64,000 nucleotides of DNA from Archangium gephyra. Its GTDB lineage: Bacteria; Myxococcota; Myxococcia; Myxococcales; Myxococcaceae. This document shows positions 60,650 through 64,000 of the stretch, in pieces. The notes under the pieces were generated by a model. It saw nothing but the letters and a program-made list of their open reading frames with translations, did no database searches and was not told the DNA's origin. A program made the translations under genes and the position numbers. The stretch covers positions 62,001-126,000 of the forward strand of contig QFQP01000021.1 in assembly GCA_003243425.1 (NCBI GenBank). The letters run 5' to 3'. Each line of letters begins with the position of its first letter. The stretch's first letter is position 1.

Positions 60650-61160
60650 GCCGGAACGTGGCCGAGGTGCCCTCGCGCGCGTGAATGTCAACGCGCTCGG
60701 CGAGCGTGGGCGCGCTGATGCTGCGGTACTCGAGCATGCCCGCGTAGAAGCCCGGCACGTCGCTCACATCGTTGATCCACACGTCGTAGATGCCATTGAC
60801 CCGCGGCGTGATGCGGCACTCGATGAAGTTGGTGCCGGTGCGGAAGTTGTGCGTCAGCCGCTGCAGCGAGCGCTCGCGGCCGATCATGCGGCCCACGGTC
60901 ACCATCACCTTGCCGACCAGCGAATTGGTGAACGCGTCGAGCGCGAGGTGGGCGATGCGGCGTTGTGCGTCGGTCGCTTCCATCTCCGGGAACAGGTCGC
61001 TGCACAGCACCTTCACCGCGCGGCCCCACTTCTCGGCTTCCATCGTCGGCTCGGGGTCACCGTCGAGATACAGGCCGACATCGGCCAACTGCATGACGGC
61101 GTTGGCCGAGACGCGACCACGCGCCACCGAGAGCAGCGCCTCGATGGTGGGGAGCTTCAT
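60633..61160 (-). CDS. DUF2378 (TIGR02265) myxobacterial protein, second copy
   Basis: 175 residues from ATG 61160. Shares with the 45908 copy the block layout NSLVGKVMVTVGRMIG, RSLQRLTHNFRTGTNF and DVPGFYAGMLEYRSIS near the C-terminus. Largely myxobacterial family of unknown function. The 3' end overlaps 17 bases of the AraC remnant; divergent from the MopE-like lipoprotein. Confidence 0.8.
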   Translation of the reverse strand: MKLPTIEALLSVARGRVSANAVMQLADVGLYLDGDPEPTMEAEKWGRAVKVLCSDLFPEMEATDAQRRIAHLALDAFTNSLVGKVMVTVGRMIGRERSLQRLTHNFRTGTNFIECRITPRVNGIYDVWINDVSDVPGFYAGMLEYRSISAPTLAERVDIHAREGTSATFRLTQLG

Positions 61161-61264
61161 GAGCCTGGGGGAATCGGCGGGCGGAACCACTGCGGAGGCG
61201 CAGGCTACCCGAGACCGACCCGTAACTTGCGCCCGTAGTGAGGCTGTGCGGATCTCCCCGGTCG

Positions 61265-63253
61265 ATGCGCTCGTGCTCCCGTTTTGCCCCATGGCTGGCT
61301 CTTCTCTTCCTGGGGGCGTGCGGGAAATCAGCGGGCGAGTGTGAGCCGGGCAAGACGTACCCCTGCTACTCGGGCGCGGCAGGCACCGAAGGGGTCGGCC
61401 TGTGTCACGGCGGCACGGCGCTGTGCGGCGCGTCAGGTTCATTGGGCGCCTGCATGGGTGAGACGACTCCCCAGCCCGAGCTCTGTGACGGAGACGACAA
61501 CGACTGCGACGCGGAGCTCGACGAGGGCGTCACCAACGCGTGCGGGGGCTGTACGACCCTGGCCAACAAGCCCGGTGACGGGTGCCCGCCGTGTGGCACG
61601 TGGAGCTGTTCAGGTCGTGAAGCGCTCACCTGCACCGGCGGCCGACTCAACAATTGCGGCGCGTGCGACGCCGCTGACGTCACCGGCCTCAACGCCTCGT
61701 GCACCGGCGCGAACGGTTGTGGCGGCGTGACGGCGTGCGCCGATGACGGCGTGACGTCGACCTGCGTCGCGCCCGAGAAGAACAACTGCGGCGTGTGCGG
61801 CCTGCCGGACGTCAACGGCGTGGGAGACGCCTGCACCACCGGTGGTTGTTCAGGGACGCTGGCGTGCAACGCCGCCGGTAACGGCACGGTGTGCGGCGGG
61901 CCCAACCGCAACAACTGCAACGCGTGCGGTCAGCCTGACGTCAGCGGGCTCGGCGTTCGCTGCACATTGTCGGGGCCGGGTTGCGGTGTCACGGCGTGCA
62001 ACGCCAACGGTGACGGAACGACGTGTGTGGCCAGCCAGATGGACCCCGACGGCGATGGCACTGCGAACCCCTGTGACAACTGCCCGCTGCACTCCAACGC
62101 GGCGCAGACCGATGGCGACGGTGATGGTGTCGGCGACGCGTGCGACACCTGCCCGATGTCGCCCGGCGCCGCGCAGACCGACACCGACGGCGATGGTCGT
62201 GGCGACGCCTGCGACAACTGCCCTTCGGTCATGAACCCCACGCAGGGCGATGCCGACAACGATGGCCTCGGCGACGCGTGCGACAACGACTCCGACAACG
62301 ACGGCGTGGCCAACGCGCCCGACAACTGCGTGAACGTCGCCAACGCCAATCAGCTCGATGGCGACGGCGACGGGAAGGGTGACGCCTGCGACAACTGCGC
62401 GAGCGTCAGCAACGCCTCGCAGCTCGACGTCGACACCGATGGCCGTGGTGACGCGTGTGACAACTGCCTCAACGCCGCCAACGCCAATCAGCTCGATGGT
62501 GATGGCGACGGGAAGGGTGACGCCTGCGACAACTGCGTGAGCGCCGCGAACGCCGCGCAGACCAACGCCGACAACGACCAATTCGGAGACGCCTGCGACA
62601 ACTGCCCGACTGTTCCCGGCGACCAGACCGACGCCGATGGCGATGGCAGAGGTGACGTCTGCGACATCGTCATCAGCGAGCTCGCCGCCGCCGGCCCGAG
62701 CGGCGCCGATGACGAGTTCGTCGAGCTCTTCAACGCGTCGAACCAGGCGGTGCCGGTGGCGGGCTGGGTGCTGCAGTACGTGTCGTCGGGTGGCTCGGTG
62801 CAGAGCATCGGCGTGCTTCCCGGCGGCGCTTCGATTCCGGCGCGTGGCTTCTACCTCGTCACCTCGAAGACCTCGGCGGGCTACAGCGGCAGCGCCACGC
62901 CGGACTTCATCGTGGTGACCGGCGCGGGGGTGCCCAAGGCGCTGAGCCTGAGCGCGACGAGCGGCGCGGTTCGCCTCGCGCTGCCGGGAACGCCGGTCGT
63001 GGTGTCCGATGCCGTCGGCTACGGCGGCACCGTCGGTGAGGGCACGACGTCGCCCGTCGGGGCCTGGGGCAGCAGCTCGCCGTACGCGGGCGCGTCGCTC
63101 GAGCGCAAGGCCTCGGCGGGTTCGACCGAAGCGACGATGACGGGCAGCGAAATGAGCGCCGGCAACAACCGCGACTCGCAGGACAACGCGGCCGACTTCA
63201 TTCAGCGCGCCGCGCGTCAGCCGCAGAACCGGAGCAGCCCCGCGGAGCCTTGA
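61265..63253 (+). CDS. Lipoprotein with MopE-like, TSP3-repeat and lamin-tail domains
   Basis: 662 residues from ATG 61265 (GTG 61238 possible). Lipoprotein signal WLALLFLGAC. Early part has the MopE-type DGDDNDCDAELDEG motif and several Cys/Asn-rich GxxACxxCG modules. A run of thrombospondin type 3 repeats follows (many DxDxDGxGDACDNC blocks, about 62030-62670 in DNA), expected to bind many calcium ions. The C-terminal third is a lamin-tail (LTD) domain (VISELAAAGPSGADDEFVEL, VAGWVLQYVSSG). Surface adhesin or cargo-binding protein is the likely kind. High repeat content makes assembly errors possible. Confidence 0.85.
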   Translation: MRSCSRFAPWLALLFLGACGKSAGECEPGKTYPCYSGAAGTEGVGLCHGGTALCGASGSLGACMGETTPQPELCDGDDNDCDAELDEGVTNACGGCTTLANKPGDGCPPCGTWSCSGREALTCTGGRLNNCGACDAADVTGLNASCTGANGCGGVTACADDGVTSTCVAPEKNNCGVCGLPDVNGVGDACTTGGCSGTLACNAAGNGTVCGGPNRNNCNACGQPDVSGLGVRCTLSGPGCGVTACNANGDGTTCVASQMDPDGDGTANPCDNCPLHSNAAQTDGDGDGVGDACDTCPMSPGAAQTDTDGDGRGDACDNCPSVMNPTQGDADNDGLGDACDNDSDNDGVANAPDNCVNVANANQLDGDGDGKGDACDNCASVSNASQLDVDTDGRGDACDNCLNAANANQLDGDGDGKGDACDNCVSAANAAQTNADNDQFGDACDNCPTVPGDQTDADGDGRGDVCDIVISELAAAGPSGADDEFVELFNASNQAVPVAGWVLQYVSSGGSVQSIGVLPGGASIPARGFYLVTSKTSAGYSGSATPDFIVVTGAGVPKALSLSATSGAVRLALPGTPVVVSDAVGYGGTVGEGTTSPVGAWGSSSPYAGASLERKASAGSTEATMTGSEMSAGNNRDSQDNAADFIQRAARQPQNRSSPAEP

Positions 63254-63320
63254 AAGCGCGACAGAGAGAAATGAATGGACAGACGTTCAGTGCGTGCGTG
63301 TGCGCGCGGAACCACACGCC

Positions 63321-64000
63321 ATGAAGCCTGAGCTTCGCAGCGATCGCCTCGCCATCTTCGACGCGGTCGTGCGGCACGGTGGCTTTTCGGCGGCGGCGCG
63401 GGTGTTGGGCCTCCCGCAGTCGTCGGTCAGTCAGCACGTCGCCGCGCTCGAGCAGGACATCGGCACGCAGCTCGTCGATCGCTCGAGCCGCAGGCTGCGG
63501 CTCACGGAGGCCGGTCAGTCACTCGCGGCGCATGCGCGCACGGTGCTCGACGCGCTCGACGCCTCACGCGCGGCGCTGCAGCAGCTGGGGTCGGCGGTGA
63601 GCGGCTCGCTCGCGCTCGGGGCCAGTGACACGCTCGCCACGCACCTGCTCCCACCGGTGCTCGCGGCGTTTCGCAGCGCGCACCCCGACGTCGAGCTGCG
63701 CCTCGACAACCGGCCCTCGCCCACGCTCGCCGAGCGCGTCGCGAGCCGTGAGCTGGATCTCGCGGTCGTCACCCTGCCGCTGCCGCCCGGAAGTCCGCAG
63801 GTCTCGCGCCTGAAGCAGGTGCCGCTGGTGCCTCAGCACGACGTGGTCATCGCGCCGCCGACGCACGAGCTCGCCAGCAGGCAGCGGGTGAAGTTGAGCG
63901 AGCTGGCCAGACACCCGCTCGTGCTGCTCGACCGCACCACCGGTTCACGCGCGTGGCTCGAGCGGCACTTCGCGGCGGAGCACCTCGAGCCGCGCGTGGT
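63321..64000 (+). CDS. LysR-family regulator, 3'-truncated by window edge
   Basis: Open to the last base (about 226 codons visible). N-terminal winged HTH (FDAVVRHGGFSAAARVLGLP, SSVSQHVAALEQDIG) and the start of the co-inducer domain (SGSLALGASDTLATHLLPPV, ELDLAVVTLPLPP). The end lies outside the window. What it regulates is not visible here. Confidence 0.88.
   Translation, partial: MKPELRSDRLAIFDAVVRHGGFSAAARVLGLPQSSVSQHVAALEQDIGTQLVDRSSRRLRLTEAGQSLAAHARTVLDALDASRAALQQLGSAVSGSLALGASDTLATHLLPPVLAAFRSAHPDVELRLDNRPSPTLAERVASRELDLAVVTLPLPPGSPQVSRLKQVPLVPQHDVVIAPPTHELASRQRVKLSELARHPLVLLDRTTGSRAWLERHFAAEHLEPRV

Noticed and set aside
61850..62581. Minus-strand Val/Ala-repeat frame
   Set aside because: Shadow of the thrombospondin-type repeats on the + strand.

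Overview
The window is very GC-rich (roughly two thirds G+C, with strong G/C preference at third codon positions) and reads as a chromosomal segment of a myxobacterium-like member of Myxococcota. Support comes from two copies of the largely myxobacterial DUF2378 family (45908-46450, 60633-61160), three Ser/Thr-kinase-like proteins, two NtrC-type sigma-54 activators, a TIGR02996-type domain protein, a DUF1592/DUF1552 pair and many Cys-rich lipoproteins. No rRNA, tRNA, CRISPR array, insertion sequence or prophage was seen. The first gene (1-888) and the last (LysR regulator, 63321-64000) are cut by the window edges.

Layout. 1-4.7 kb: beta-propeller protein, membrane-anchored pseudokinase, then an overlapping pair, an APH-type phosphotransferase and a HopA1-like protein, which together look like the kinase/lyase pair of class V lanthipeptide (LxmK/LxmY-type) systems. 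4.8-8.5 kb: ferritin-like lipoprotein, a 21-bp tandem-repeat array, a propeller enzyme broken by one in-frame TAG, and a nickel/cobalt permease. 8.5-13.3 kb: DUF1592/DUF1552 pair, a Rossmann protein, a MOSC protein and a small Cys-rich peptide gene. 13.6-17.8 kb: HIT protein, stand-alone acyltransferase, then a probable Fur-controlled operon (small protein, diheme DUF1111 lipoprotein, imelysin, P460-like cytochrome). 17.8-29.4 kb: mixed metabolism and envelope genes. 29.5-33 kb: lytic transglycosylase and several small or alanine-rich exported proteins, two with good rho-independent terminators.

33-40 kb is a signalling block: CHASE-PAS histidine kinase, GlsB-like membrane protein, sigma-54 activator overlapping a REC-PAS-kinase hybrid, a single-domain receiver and small membrane proteins. 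40-49 kb holds a HAD hydrolase, an FHA-GAF-degenerate-cyclase protein, peroxiredoxin, two active-looking Ser/Thr kinases, DUF2378, an orphan ABC ATPase and a TonB-like protein. 50-56.6 kb: MltG, MaoC-like dehydratase, a chromosomal ccdAB toxin-antitoxin module with a paired operator, CPA2 antiporter and TIGR02996 protein. 56.9-59.8 kb is an NtrB/NtrC-like operon with a textbook-spaced sigma-54 promoter and upstream dyads. Next to it lies a divergent aldo/keto reductase / AraC pair in which both genes have lost their 5' ends, as if by one deletion. The window closes with a MopE/TSP3/lamin-tail lipoprotein and the LysR gene.

The most interesting points are the lanthipeptide-like kinase/HopA1 pair with dyads around its start codon, the 21-bp array open in all frames, the Fur-box operon, the sigma-54 control region and the Cys-rich peptide at 13308-13505. 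All function calls come from reading motifs by eye; no database search was run.
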